A DNA stretch of 64,000 nt from Burkholderiaceae bacterium (GCA_018402635.1 JAGYIP010000008.1:372001-436000); one strand, 5' to 3'; counted from the stretch's first letter, positions 1 to 10,138 are shown. Made by a program: numbers and translations. Notes: a model not told the origin generated them from the letters alone.

Positions 1-149
1 GGCACGCCCGCAGCAGCAAGAGCTGAGGCTTGCTGGGCAACCCCCGCCTTTACAATACGAACCTTGCCGTCGCCCTCGGTGATCTCAAGCTCGGCAATGT
101 TTGATTCGGCCACCAGGTCGATGAGCGTTTTAAGTTTGCGCAGATCCAT
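1..149 (-). CDS. accB: Biotin carboxyl carrier protein of acetyl-CoA carboxylase, N-terminal part (runs off the left edge)
   Basis: Reverse strand reads [36 protein letters not shown]..., a typical AccB N-terminus; AAGGAG upstream; follows aroQ. Confidence 0.85.
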   Translation of the reverse strand, partial: MDLRKLKTLIDLVAESNIAELEITEGDGKVRIVKAGVAQQASALAAAGV

Positions 150-159
150 GGCGAACTCC

Positions 160-627
160 TTACCGGGACGGTGTCGTGGGCTTCAAAAGATGCTTGTGAA
201 AGAAGCGAATGGCCGATTCATAGCCCAGAGGCCCCATTCCGCAGACCACGGCTTCGGCCTTGTCTGAAAAATAGGAATGACTGCGGAAGGGCTCGCGTCT
301 GTGAATATTGCTAAGGTGCACTTCAACAAAGGGAAGGGCGACGGCGGCAAGTGCATCGCGCAGGGCCACACTGGTGTGAGTAAAGCCTGCCGGATTAATA
401 ACAAAGCCTTCTACATTCTGGTTGAGGGCCTGCTGGATGCGGTCCACCAGCTCGCCTTCATGGTTGGACTGAAAGCACTCCAGTCTTAGGCCGAGCGATT
501 GCGCCAGAAGAACTGACTGGGCGTTAATACTTTCAAGGGTCTGTGAGCCATAGACCTCGGGCTCACGCTGCCCGAGCATATTTAAATTGGGCCCATGAAG
601 CAGCCACAAAAGAGGACCTGTTGCCAT
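160..627 (-). CDS. aroQ: Type II 3-dehydroquinate dehydratase
   Basis: 155-aa ORF with [34 protein letters not shown] and [20 protein letters not shown] motifs. Confidence 0.95.
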   Translation of the reverse strand: MATGPLLWLLHGPNLNMLGQREPEVYGSQTLESINAQSVLLAQSLGLRLECFQSNHEGELVDRIQQALNQNVEGFVINPAGFTHTSVALRDALAAVALPFVEVHLSNIHRREPFRSHSYFSDKAEAVVCGMGPLGYESAIRFFHKHLLKPTTPSR

Positions 628-699
628 TGACCTGCCAAGGGAAAAAGAGGACTGAACCGAGTTTACCCCATTTGCCCAAGGGGACTTCCTAAAAAGTTC

Positions 700-1233
700 T
701 TAAATGTAGTCTTCTACCCATTTCGTGAGCTCTTCCTCGTAAATTCTGCCCATCTTCTGCTGGGTCACCTGACCATTGGGGGCAACCAATACGGTGTAGG
801 GAAAGGCATCGATTCGGCTGCCTAGCCGGCTCGCAAGCTCACTTCCGTTGGCCCCCGCGACAACCAAGGGGTAGGAAAACCGACGCTCCTCAAGAAACTC
901 CCTGACATTGGAGGGGGAGTCAACCGCAATTCCAAGAAGTTGCACCCCTTTTGGATGGTATTTGTCGTAAAAAGACGAAAGTTCAGGCATTTCTTCGATG
1001 CAGGGCGGGCACCAGGTTGCCCAGAAGTTGACCACCAAGGGCTTGCCCCGAAATTCGGCCAATGAGAGCAGTTCGCCCCGCGCCTGTCCCGCCTTTTGAA
1101 GCTGAAGGTCAAAGACCCATCCCGCAGGCTCGGCCAGGGTCTTGGGTGACTGGCGCCACAGGCCCAGCCCCATTCCAACGCCCAAACCCGTAAGGGCAAC
1201 TGCCCCTGCCAACATCCAATGCCGTCGATTCAA
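700..1233 (-). CDS. TlpA/ResA-like membrane-anchored thioredoxin-fold protein
   Basis: N-terminal signal/TM segment; VVNFWATWCPPCIEEMPEL active-site motif. Confidence 0.88.
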   Translation of the reverse strand: MNRRHWMLAGAVALTGLGVGMGLGLWRQSPKTLAEPAGWVFDLQLQKAGQARGELLSLAEFRGKPLVVNFWATWCPPCIEEMPELSSFYDKYHPKGVQLLGIAVDSPSNVREFLEERRFSYPLVVAGANGSELASRLGSRIDAFPYTVLVAPNGQVTQQKMGRIYEEELTKWVEDYI

Positions 1234-1802
1234 GCCAGGCCTCCATTGTTAAGTTGCTGCGTGAGTTCGTGAGTGCTGAGGCTGGTAACGCGCCGTGGCA
1301 GGTTGCCTCGAGCAAGGGTGGTAATGACAACCGGATGACCCTGCCAGTCGAGCAATAGGCCTTCGACCATGCCCTGGCCCACGGGGTTGGCAAGCTCGGT
1401 TGCTTCAACCGCGATGCCGTCGTTTAGAAAATCAATGGCGAGCTCTTTGGCGGACTCCGCACGGCAGCCCAGGTGAATGACGCTAAAGGCGGTGGCCGTG
1501 CCGTTGGCAAGCGCGCCCATAAGCACCGGCTGGAACGCTGCGAGCCGTTGCATGAGCTGCAAGGCTGCCCTGCGCATGGCATCGCAATGGGCGCGTTGGT
1601 TATCGTCGGCAAAGAGCGCGAGATGATCACGGACCGCCTCTTCAATTTCTTGGTTGCTTGGCAGATCGCTTGCTGCAATTCGTCCACCCAGGCCGCCCGT
1701 CATTCGTTCATAGGCCTTGCGTTTGGCGTTCTGATAACTGAAGCCTTCCTCGGCAATAAGCTGGGCTGCTCCGCAGGCAATCTCGTGTCGAAGGCTTGAC
1801 AT
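1230..1802 (-). CDS. Conserved protein of the UDP-N-acetylmuramate/nucleotidyltransferase-adjacent type, function unknown
   Basis: 190-aa reading MSSLRHEIACGAAQLIAEEGFSYQNAKRKAYERM...; 4-nt overlap with the thioredoxin gene; divergent from mpl. The longer ORF upstream is antisense to mpl. Confidence 0.6.
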   Translation of the reverse strand: MSSLRHEIACGAAQLIAEEGFSYQNAKRKAYERMTGGLGGRIAASDLPSNQEIEEAVRDHLALFADDNQRAHCDAMRRAALQLMQRLAAFQPVLMGALANGTATAFSVIHLGCRAESAKELAIDFLNDGIAVEATELANPVGQGMVEGLLLDWQGHPVVITTLARGNLPRRVTSLSTHELTQQLNNGGLA

Positions 1803-1808
1803 AGCCCG

Positions 1809-1827
1809 ATTATGCCGGCCGTACAAT
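1809..1827. promoter_or_regulatory. Candidate divergent leaderless promoters for the 1230-1802 gene (-) and mpl (+)
   Basis: Minus: CATAAT + 6 nt + ATG (1802). Plus: TACAAT + 5 nt + ATG (1833). Confidence 0.45.
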
Positions 1828-1832
1828 GGCTC

Positions 1833-3260
1833 ATGCATATTCATATCCTTGGTATCTGTGGCACCTTTATGGGCGGGCTTGCACAGCTCGCGCGGGCTGC
1901 GGGTTTCCGGGTTACGGGCTGCGACACCCAGGTCTACCCACCCATGAGCGAGCAGCTTCGCCTTGCGGGCATTGAGCTTGTTGAAGGCTTTGAGGCCGAC
2001 CAGCTTGGCCTGCAGCCCGATCTTTTTGTTGTGGGCAATGTGGCGCGTCGAGGCCTGCCACTTGTTGAAGCCATTTTGAATAAGCGCCTTGCCATGACCT
2101 CGGGCCCCGCGTTTCTCTCCGAGCATCTGCTTGGCAGTCAGCCCGTCGTTGCAGTGGCCGGCACCCACGGCAAGACCACAACCACAGCCCTTATTGCCTA
2201 CCTGCTCGATGCCTGCGGACGCGAGCCCGGCTTTTTGGTGGGGGGCGTCCCGGAAAACTTTGGGGTCTCGGCGCGGCTTGCTGCGCCTGGGGCCCCCTTT
2301 GTTCTTGAGGCCGACGAATACGACACCGCCTTTTTTGACAAGCGCTCGAAGTTCTTGCACTACCGAGCGCAGGTTGCTGTCCTTAACAACCTAGAGTTTG
2401 ATCACGCCGACATCTTCGCCGACCTTGCAGCCATCGAGACCCAGTTTCATCACTGGGTCCGAACCCTGCCTTCCGAGGGGCGCCTCGTGGTGCATGCCCA
2501 GGAGCCCGCCATCGACCGTGTGCTTGCCAGGGGGTGTTACACGCCGGTCTGGCGGTTTGATGCGGAATCCGATTGGCCGGCGACTGGTCTTGATTTCATT
2601 GTGCGGCCCGTTCAGGCCGATGCCACCACCAACAATGCAGCCCAGGCCGACCTGCAAGAGCTTGAAGAACTTGAACTCTGGCGCGATGGCCACTGCCTTG
2701 GCCAGGCAAGCAGTCCCCTGTGGGGTCTGCATAACCGGCGCAACCTGGCGGCGGCTCTGACGGCCGTGAGCGCCCTGGGCCTTGATCCGGTTGAAGCCTT
2801 TGAGGCAGTCAAGGGGTTTAAGGGCATTAAGCGTCGCATGCAGCAACGGGGCGAGGCCGCAGGTGTTCGGGTCTTTGACGACTTTGCGCACCATCCCACG
2901 GCCATTGCCACAACCGTTCAAGCCCTTCGGGCGCATTTGCCCAAAGCAGCGAGGCTGCTGGCGGTGCTAGAACCCCGCTCCAACACCATGAAGATGGGGC
3001 TTATGCGCGGGCAGCTTGCCCAATCCCTTGCCCAGGCCGACCAGGTGTTTGGCTACAGCCGCGGCCTTGACTGGAGCCTTCAAGAGGCGCTGGCAGGCCT
3101 TCGTCCGCAGGCCTTTGTCAGCGATGACATCACCGGGCTTGTTGCCAGCATTGTTCAACAGGCGCGACCGGGTGATGCGGTTTTAGTGATGAGTAACGGG
3201 GGCTTTGAGGGCATTCACGAGCGACTTCTGCAGGGCCTTACCCAGGCAGCGGCCTGCTAG
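1833..3260 (+). CDS. mpl: UDP-N-acetylmuramate:L-alanyl-gamma-D-glutamyl-meso-diaminopimelate ligase
   Basis: MHIHILGICGTFMGGLAQLARAAG start, AGTHGKTTTTALIAYLL P-loop, Mur ligase domains. Confidence 0.93.
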   Translation: MHIHILGICGTFMGGLAQLARAAGFRVTGCDTQVYPPMSEQLRLAGIELVEGFEADQLGLQPDLFVVGNVARRGLPLVEAILNKRLAMTSGPAFLSEHLLGSQPVVAVAGTHGKTTTTALIAYLLDACGREPGFLVGGVPENFGVSARLAAPGAPFVLEADEYDTAFFDKRSKFLHYRAQVAVLNNLEFDHADIFADLAAIETQFHHWVRTLPSEGRLVVHAQEPAIDRVLARGCYTPVWRFDAESDWPATGLDFIVRPVQADATTNNAAQADLQELEELELWRDGHCLGQASSPLWGLHNRRNLAAALTAVSALGLDPVEAFEAVKGFKGIKRRMQQRGEAAGVRVFDDFAHHPTAIATTVQALRAHLPKAARLLAVLEPRSNTMKMGLMRGQLAQSLAQADQVFGYSRGLDWSLQEALAGLRPQAFVSDDITGLVASIVQQARPGDAVLVMSNGGFEGIHERLLQGLTQAAAC

Positions 3261-3262
3261 CC

Positions 3263-6129
3263 ATGAACTGGTTTTTTGAAGACTCGGGCCAGCTGAAGGT
3301 GGCGCGCCAAGTCTCCGAGGCGCCCGCGAGCCTGCAGCTTGAACTTGGTTCAGGTCGTCGGCTGAAGGTCAAGCGTACCCAGTGCCTTCTTGCCTTTTCA
3401 GAGCCCGACCTCGAGGGCTTTTTCAGCAGGCCCAGGACAAGGCCAACGCGCTTGAGGCCGATTTTCTATGGCAGTGCGCGCCGGCCGATGAGTTCGCTTT
3501 TCAAGACTTTGCAAAAGACGTCTTTGGCAGCGAAGGCGGCAGTGCACTTGATCAGGCAAGCCTTCTTCTTGCCCTGCATGCCGCACCCGTTTATTTTCAG
3601 CGCAAGGGCAAGGGGCTCTTTCGGGCCATGCCCGAGGAGTCTCTAAAGGCTGCGCTCGCAGGCATTGAGAGGCGACGGCTTGCTGCCGAGCGTCAGGCCC
3701 AGATGAAGCAGCAGCTCCTAGATGGGCAACTGCCCGAGGCGCTTGCAGCCCTTGGGCTCGATTTGCTTATTCGGCCCGATAAGCAATCGGTGGAATACAA
3801 GGCACTGGAGCAGGCGGCCTTTGAATGCCAGAGCAGTCTCGAGCAGCTTGCCCTGCAACGCGGTCTTCTGCCATCGGCCTACAGCCTTCACCGGGCTCGC
3901 TTCATGGCCCAGGGTCTGCACCATGCCGCAAACGACGCGCCAGCCAATTCCCAACAGGCCATCGCCGACTGCCTAAGTCGTCGAGACGACCTGCTGGCAA
4001 GCCTACCCTTGGCATCAAGCCCCGCCTATTCCCTTGATGATGCGGCAACCACCGAGGTCGATGACGCCCTTTCGTATGAAGCCTTGCCCAGCGGGGGCCT
4101 TCGGGTGGGGGTGCATATTGCTGCGCCGGGCCTTGCCATTGAGCCCGGCTCGCTGCTTGGCCAGTGGGCGCGCGAGCGGGCATCCACCGTCTACTTCCCC
4201 GGCGAGAAACTCACGATGCTTCCGGCCGATGTCATTGATGTCTATTCGCTCAATGAGGGCCGCGAAAACCCTTGCCTATCGCTCTACCTTGAGTTTGATG
4301 ATCAGGGCCAACGCACAGGCATCACCACGCGCATCGAGAAGGTCTTCATTGCCAAAAACCTTCGGCACGATCCTTGGCCTGACCTTCTGCAGCAATGGTC
4401 GGGGCTTGCGCCTTTGCTTGAGCAGGCTTGCCGTCTTCGTGCGCAGCGCGAACAGGCTCGCGGCCGACCCGAACCCACAGGCCGGGTGGACTTCTCGGTG
4501 CAGGTGCAATGGGATCAGATGCTTGACCCCGCCAAGGCTAAGCAGCTTGGCCAGGGTCGGCCCGAGATTCACCTACGGCCCCGCGACAATGAAATCGATC
4601 GCCTGGTCTCGGAATGGATGATCGCCACCAATGTCGCCTGGGGGGAGACGCTGGCGCTTGCGCATCTGCCGGGCATTTACCGCTGCCAGTCGATGGGTCG
4701 TGTGCGTATGCAGACAGGGCCTGGCCCTCACCAGGGCATGGGTGTCAGCCACTATGCCTGGTCCACGTCGCCCCTTCGACGTTTCAGTGACCTGATGAAC
4801 CAGTGGCAGGTCTTGGCCGCGCTTGGCCATCGTCGGCCAGCCTATAAGCCAAACGATACCGAGCTCTTTGCTGACCTCGCTCATTTTGAGGCCTGCTACG
4901 ACCGCTACGGCGAGTTTCAAAACCAGATGGAGCGCTATTGGAGCCTGCGCTGGCTGGGGATGGAGCAAGGCCTTGCCACCGAGTCTTGGCTTGCCGCCCA
5001 GCGGCCCATGGCCTCAGAGCCCTTGATCGAGCAGGGTCGTCTCGGGCGCGAGGGTCTGGTGCGCCTTGCACGACTGCCTTTAACTTCTCGCGTGCCGTCT
5101 TGGTCGCATCTGCCTGCGGGCACCGAGGTGACGCTTGAGGTCATTGGTGCCGATGCTCTGAGCTGTGAGCTTGAGGTGCGCGGCCTTCAGGCGCAAACCC
5201 AAGACACGCCGCTGCAGCTTGCGGTTCTGGGCAGCCCCATTTCGCACAGCCGCTCACCGGCTATCCATGCAGCCTTTGCCCAGGAGCTTGGCATTGCCGT
5301 CAGTTATACCGCCATCGACACCCCATCGGCAGAGCTTAGGGCCCGACTTCAGGCGCTCCACAGCCAAGGCTATGCGGGCTTAAACCTTACCGTGCCGCTT
5401 AAGGAGGAGGTCTATGCCCTTGCCTTAACCGAAGGCTGGCCGATGTCCGAACGTGCTCAGAAGGCCCAGGCTATTAACACGCTCATTCGAGAATCCTCGG
5501 GCTGGCGAGCAGATAACACCGATGGCCTTGGCCTTGTCCGCGATCTGCTTAGGCATCTGCAGGCAGAAAACCTTGCAGGCCATCGGCTGCTGCTGATTGG
5601 TGCCGGTGGCGCCGCGCGCGGCGTGGTTCTTCCTCTACTGCAGGCCGGCCTTGATGAACTGGTTATTGCCAACCGCAGCCCTGAAAAGGCCCATGCGCTT
5701 GTTGAGGCCTATACCAAGGCCTATCTGTTGGCAGGCAATGGCGAGGCCGCTCAGTTAAGCATTGCAGGCCGTGCCGTGGATGCCCCTGCGCCCCTTCTTC
5801 ATGCCCTTAGCCTTGAGGCACTTGCTCAGCCCCTGGCGCTCAATTCGCCGCCAACGCTTATTGTGAATGCCTCTGCCTCAAGTCTGCAGCAGGCCGTGCT
5901 GAACCTGCATCCCAGTCTTTTTGAGCAGACAACCCTTGCCCTTGACATGATGTATGGGCCTGCGGCCGAGCATTTTCTTGGCCTTGCCCAGAAGGCAGGC
6001 GTTGGCCTTGCCCTTGACGGCCTCGGCATGCTTGTGGAGCAGGCTGCCGTTGCCTTTGAGCTCTGGACGGGCCAGTCACCCTCCACCGACCCAGTGCTTG
6101 CCCTGCTCAAAAGCCAAGCCCCTCACTAA
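3263..6129 (+). CDS. RNB-domain ribonuclease fused in frame to shikimate dehydrogenase; 5' part needs a 1-nt frame correction near 3419-3424
   Basis: Frame-2 ORF MNWFFEDSGQLKVARQ... joins the frame-1 915-aa ORF (YSLDDAATTEVDDALS RNB motif), which continues without a stop into LAVLGSPISHSRSPAIHAAFAQELG...LLIGAGGAARGV (AroE). Confidence 0.85.
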
Positions 6130-6149
6130 CCAAGTCATGCCTTTTTGTT

Positions 6150-7667
6150 ATGAGCCCGACCTTGCCCCCTTCTGCTGCTGACCCCAAGGACGACCTCGAG
6201 TCCTCCAAGGTTATTGGCCCGCGCGAGCCCGAGGCCGCTCAGCATGCCCTTGAGGAGATTCAATTACTTTTTGCACGCTTTCGGCTTGAGACAGGGCTTG
6301 TACAAAAAGAGAAGTCGGGGGGCGAGTCCGACCGTCAGCAGCTTGTCGAGCAGCTTGTTGTTCGCCAGCAGCAGTCAGCCCTTCTTCCCAAGATTCGCCC
6401 ACTTCATGCAGCAGACCTTGCCTATGTGCTTGAGGCACTTCCGCGGGAGCAGCGCGAGAAGGTCTGGCATCTTGTTGCCGAGCAACGACGCGGTGAGGTG
6501 ATGGTGGAGCTCAACGAGGCGGTGCGTGCAAGCCTTATCGCCGAGACCAGTCGCGAAGCCCTTCTGCGAATTGCCCAGTCCTTAGAGCCCGATGACTTGG
6601 CCGCCTTGGCCGATGAGCTTCCCTTTGACATTGTCGAGCGGGTTCGACAGGGCCTGACCATTGAAGAGCGCGAGCAGCTTCGTCATGCCATGTCGTACTC
6701 GGAAGACAGCGTTGGCGCACGCATGGATTTTGAGATGGTGACCATTCGCGATGATGTAAGCCTTGAGGTTGTGCTGCGCTACCTTCGCCGGTTTGATGAA
6801 CTGCCCGACCATACCGATCAGGTCTTTGTTGTTGACCGCAAAGAGTTGCTTCTTGGCGCCCTGCCCATCGGCCAGCTTCTGGTCAATGAGCCCGAGTCCC
6901 TGGTGTCGGAGGTCATGCGCCGCGACATCTTGTCGCTCAATGCCCGTGACGATGCCTATGATGCCGCCCAGGCCTTTGAGCGCTACGACCTTGTCTCGGC
7001 GCCGGTGGTCAACGACCAAGGCAAGCTTATCGGGCGACTTACGGTGTCTGAGGCCGTTGATCTTATTCGCGAAGAGAGCGACTCCGAGGTGCTTGCCCAG
7101 GCGGGCCTGCGTGAGGAGGAAGATCTCTTTTCCTCGGTCTGGGCCTCGGCAAAAAACCGATGGCTCTGGCTTGGTCTGAACCTTTGCACGGCCTTTTTTG
7201 CCTCCAGGGTGATTGGCGCCTTCGAGGGCACCATTGAGCGCGTGGTGGCGCTTGCAGCCCTTATGCCCATTGTTGCGGGCATCGCAGGCAACACGGGCAA
7301 TCAGACCATGACACTTTTTATTCGGTCCCTTGCATTGGGGCAGGTCAATGCGGGCAATCTGACTCGGCTGCTGGCAAAAGAACTCTCGATTGCCGGGCTC
7401 AATGGCCTTGTCTGGGGCTCGGTGGCAGGCCTTTTCGCCTGGTGGCTCTACAGCGAGACCGACAACGGCCTGCTTCTTGGCATCACCATGATGCTTGCTA
7501 TTTTGCTCAACCTGTTGGTGGCTGCACTTATTGCTATTTTTGTTCCCATGTCTTTGCACCGAATGGGCCGCGACCCCGCCCTGGGCTCCTCGGTGTTGCT
7601 TACCTTTAGCACCGACTCCTTGGGCTTCTTCATCTTTTTGGGGCTTGCCAGTCTCTTCTTTGGCTAG
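6150..7667 (+). CDS. mgtE: MgtE-family magnesium transporter
   Basis: MgtE N domain, paired CBS domains, C-terminal TM domain with GIAGNTGNQTMTLFIRSLALGQ. Confidence 0.93.
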   Translation: MSPTLPPSAADPKDDLESSKVIGPREPEAAQHALEEIQLLFARFRLETGLVQKEKSGGESDRQQLVEQLVVRQQQSALLPKIRPLHAADLAYVLEALPREQREKVWHLVAEQRRGEVMVELNEAVRASLIAETSREALLRIAQSLEPDDLAALADELPFDIVERVRQGLTIEEREQLRHAMSYSEDSVGARMDFEMVTIRDDVSLEVVLRYLRRFDELPDHTDQVFVVDRKELLLGALPIGQLLVNEPESLVSEVMRRDILSLNARDDAYDAAQAFERYDLVSAPVVNDQGKLIGRLTVSEAVDLIREESDSEVLAQAGLREEEDLFSSVWASAKNRWLWLGLNLCTAFFASRVIGAFEGTIERVVALAALMPIVAGIAGNTGNQTMTLFIRSLALGQVNAGNLTRLLAKELSIAGLNGLVWGSVAGLFAWWLYSETDNGLLLGITMMLAILLNLLVAALIAIFVPMSLHRMGRDPALGSSVLLTFSTDSLGFFIFLGLASLFFG

Positions 7668-7690
7668 GGCGCGCCTCTGGCCCCGGGGTT

Positions 7691-7758
7691 CGAGCCCTAT
7701 AACTCAGCCGAGCCTAATAACTTAGCCGAGCCCTATAACTCAGCCGAGCCTAATCAGC
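7691..7758. repeat. 18-bp tandem direct repeat, 3 full copies plus a truncated fourth
   Basis: CGAGCCCTATAACTCAGC / CGAGCCTAATAACTTAGC / CGAGCCCTATAACTCAGC / CGAGCCTAATCAGC. Confidence 0.95.
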
Positions 7759-7760
7759 GT

Positions 7761-8243
7761 CTAGCGACCCCTTAGAAAGGGGCCCGACTTACCACCGGTT
7801 TTTTCCTCAAGCTGAACATCGGTTATCACCATGTCCTTCTGGGCGGCTTTGAGCATGTCGTAGATGGTAAGCAGCGCAAGCTGCACCCCGGTGAGCGCCT
7901 CCATCTCAACGCCCGTCTTTCCGGTGGTGGTCACCGACACCTGGCAGTACACGCCGCATGGGTTGTCCAGGCAGTCGAACTGCACGCTAATGTGTTCAAT
8001 GGGAAGAGGGTGACAGAGGGGAATAAGCTCGCTGGTTCGTTTGGCCCCCTGAATGGCCGCAATGCGAGCCACACCAAGAACGTCCCCCTTGGCTGCCTGA
8101 CCCTGGCGCACAAGCGCAAGCACATCCGGGCGCATCGAGATAAAGCCGCTGGCTCTTGCCAGGCGTGTCGTGTCGGCCTTAAGCGAAACGTCCACCATTT
8201 CGGCCTTGCCGTCTTGGTTGAAATGACTAAGTGGGGAGTTCAT
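7761..8243 (-). CDS. moaC: Cyclic pyranopterin monophosphate synthase
   Basis: MNSPLSHFNQDGKAEMVDVSLK..., LIPLCHPLPIEHISV, GVEMEALTGVQLALLTIYDMLKA. Confidence 0.95.
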   Translation of the reverse strand: MNSPLSHFNQDGKAEMVDVSLKADTTRLARASGFISMRPDVLALVRQGQAAKGDVLGVARIAAIQGAKRTSELIPLCHPLPIEHISVQFDCLDNPCGVYCQVSVTTTGKTGVEMEALTGVQLALLTIYDMLKAAQKDMVITDVQLEEKTGGKSGPFLRGR

Positions 8244-8249
8244 CGGCCC

Positions 8250-8256
8250 TATGATA
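8250..8256. promoter_or_regulatory. Candidate symmetric -10 element shared by divergent leaderless moaC and M48 protease transcripts
   Basis: CCTATGATAAGG reads TATGAT + 6 nt + ATG (8262) on plus and TATCAT + 7 nt + ATG (8243) on minus; no SD on either side. Confidence 0.5.
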
Positions 8257-8261
8257 AGGCT

Positions 8262-9866
8262 ATGACAGCGGTTCATTCTCGTAAAAGCGCCCCTTGCGCC
8301 ATGGCTGCAGTTATTGTGGCTGTGTCCTTAATTGGTCTTGCCTGGGGCGCCTTTGCCCAGACGCGGGTTGGCACCGAACAACTGCCTCAACTTGGCGAGG
8401 CCGATGCCGACGGCCTGAGTCTTGGGGCCGAGCGACGCCTGGGTCGTCAGGTCTTTCAAGAGTTTCTTCGTGCGGGGGTGGTGGCCGATGACCCGGAACT
8501 TGAAGATTATCTGGCTGCCCAGTCGGCCCGTCTTCTGCAGGCGGCGCTCCTTCAGGGGCATCTTCGGCCTGGCCAGTCAATTGAGCCCGACGAGTTTCGT
8601 TTCTTTGCGGTGCGCGACCCCGCCATTAATGCCTTTGCCCTGCCCGGGGGCTTTATTGGAATCCACACGGGCTTAATGGCCCAGTCCCAGTCCGAGTCCG
8701 AGCTGATGTCCGTGCTTGCCCATGAGATTGGTCATGTTAGCCAGCGGCATATCTCAAGACAGTTTGGCCAACGCCGTCAGTCCTCTGCGGTCATGATTGC
8801 CGCCGCCCTGCTTGCGGCCATGGCGGCATCAAGCAGCTCGGATGCCGCCATGGGGATCATGTCCTTGGGGCAGACGGTTGCGGTTCAAGATCAGCTGGCC
8901 TTTTCACGAGAGGCCGAGCGCGAGGCCGACCGTGTGGGGCTTGGCCTGATGCAAGAGGCGGGCTTTGACCCGCAGGCCATGGCAAGCCTTTTTCAGAAGC
9001 TTCTTCGTGCCGGTGAGTTTTATGAGTCGGCGGCACCGAACTGGGTACGCTCCCACCCGCTAACCAGTGAGCGCATTGCCGACGTGCAGACCCGGTTGTC
9101 TCAGCTTGTCCCCGAGAAGAGCCCGGATCTGGCTGGCTCAAGCCCAGGCCCCGGCGCGCAAGACACGCTGGAGTTTCGCTGGCTACGGGCACGTATAGGG
9201 GCGCTCTCGGACCGTTCGGTTGATGGCCTTGCCAAGAGCCAGCTGCGACTTCAAAAGGCCTTTGACCAGTCTGCCGGCAAGGCTCTCGAGCAGTCTGCCA
9301 TCGCCTATGCCATGGCCTGGGTTGCAGCCGGCCAGAGGCGCTACGAGACTGCCTTGGGCCAACTGAATCAGGCCGATGCCCTTGCGCGTGAGGCCGATGT
9401 CTACGCCTGGGCAAGCCCCTTACTCGCAACAACTCGACTGGAGGTTCTGCTTGCTGCTGGTCAGTTGCAACAGGCCCTTGCCAGCCTGCAGCCCGCCCTT
9501 GAGGCAACGGACAAGTCCATTAGCCGCAGGCAGCTCGCACGCCTGAGCATTCGAATTGTTGACGGCCTGGGCCGTCATGACCAGGCCCTCACTTTTGCAC
9601 AGTCCTACACCGGCCGGTGGCCTGAAGACCTTCAGGGCTGGGCGCTGCAGGCCCAGGTGGCCTCTTCGGCGGGCCAGCAGACCCTTGCCCACTGGGCGAC
9701 AGCGGAGCGCTATCGGCGGGCCGGCGCACTGAATGCGGCGCTTGAGCAGCTGGTGCTTGCCCGCAAGGCCAACGATGCAGACTTCACTGTGATGTCCATG
9801 ATTGATGCGCGGCTGGCGAGCCTGCGCAAGGACATTCAGTTCGAAAAGAGCCAGTCAAAGCTCTAG
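8262..9866 (+). CDS. M48-family periplasmic metalloprotease with TPR-like C-terminus (BepA/YfgC-like)
   Basis: Signal peptide; HEIGHVSQRH zinc motif; EREADRVGLGLM. Confidence 0.9.
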   Translation: MTAVHSRKSAPCAMAAVIVAVSLIGLAWGAFAQTRVGTEQLPQLGEADADGLSLGAERRLGRQVFQEFLRAGVVADDPELEDYLAAQSARLLQAALLQGHLRPGQSIEPDEFRFFAVRDPAINAFALPGGFIGIHTGLMAQSQSESELMSVLAHEIGHVSQRHISRQFGQRRQSSAVMIAAALLAAMAASSSSDAAMGIMSLGQTVAVQDQLAFSREAEREADRVGLGLMQEAGFDPQAMASLFQKLLRAGEFYESAAPNWVRSHPLTSERIADVQTRLSQLVPEKSPDLAGSSPGPGAQDTLEFRWLRARIGALSDRSVDGLAKSQLRLQKAFDQSAGKALEQSAIAYAMAWVAAGQRRYETALGQLNQADALAREADVYAWASPLLATTRLEVLLAAGQLQQALASLQPALEATDKSISRRQLARLSIRIVDGLGRHDQALTFAQSYTGRWPEDLQGWALQAQVASSAGQQTLAHWATAERYRRAGALNAALEQLVLARKANDADFTVMSMIDARLASLRKDIQFEKSQSKL

Positions 9867-9886
9867 CATCTCTTGCAAGAGGGGCT

Positions 9887-10138
9887 TTAGTCTGTGGCCT
9901 CTTGCAGCGAATACCGAGTGCCGCAGTAAGGGCACTTGGCAACGCCTTGGTCGTTGAGCTCAAGAAACACCTTGGGATGGCTGCTCCAGAGCGGCATGCG
10001 CGGGTTCGGACAAAAAACAGGCAGCTCGCTCTGCGACACACGAAGGCTGGGGGGCTGGTTTGAAGAAGCCTGCGATGCAGGGTTTTCCGTGCCTGAGGCA
10101 GCAGGTTCTAGGCCGGAAGGTTTGTCGAGTTCTTGCAT
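9887..10138 (-). CDS. Zinc-finger domain protein (zf-CHCC type)
   Basis: MQELDKPSGLEP...CPYCGTRYSLQEATD; directly downstream of ilvE. Confidence 0.75.
   Translation of the reverse strand: MQELDKPSGLEPAASGTENPASQASSNQPPSLRVSQSELPVFCPNPRMPLWSSHPKVFLELNDQGVAKCPYCGTRYSLQEATD

Noticed and set aside
1803-2360. Upstream part of the 376-aa minus ORF overlapping mpl
   Set aside because: Antisense to the start of mpl; the conserved-looking protein starts at 1802 with its own -10-like element
6582-7559. 325-aa minus ORF antisense to mgtE
   Set aside because: Composition typical of antisense shadow ORFs in a GC-rich gene; no recognisable domain, and the plus strand is a clear MgtE
7992-8261. 270-nt in-frame upstream extension of the M48 protease ORF, antisense to moaC
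   Set aside because: Signal peptide-like sequence begins just after 8262 and the upstream part is low-complexity antisense of moaC
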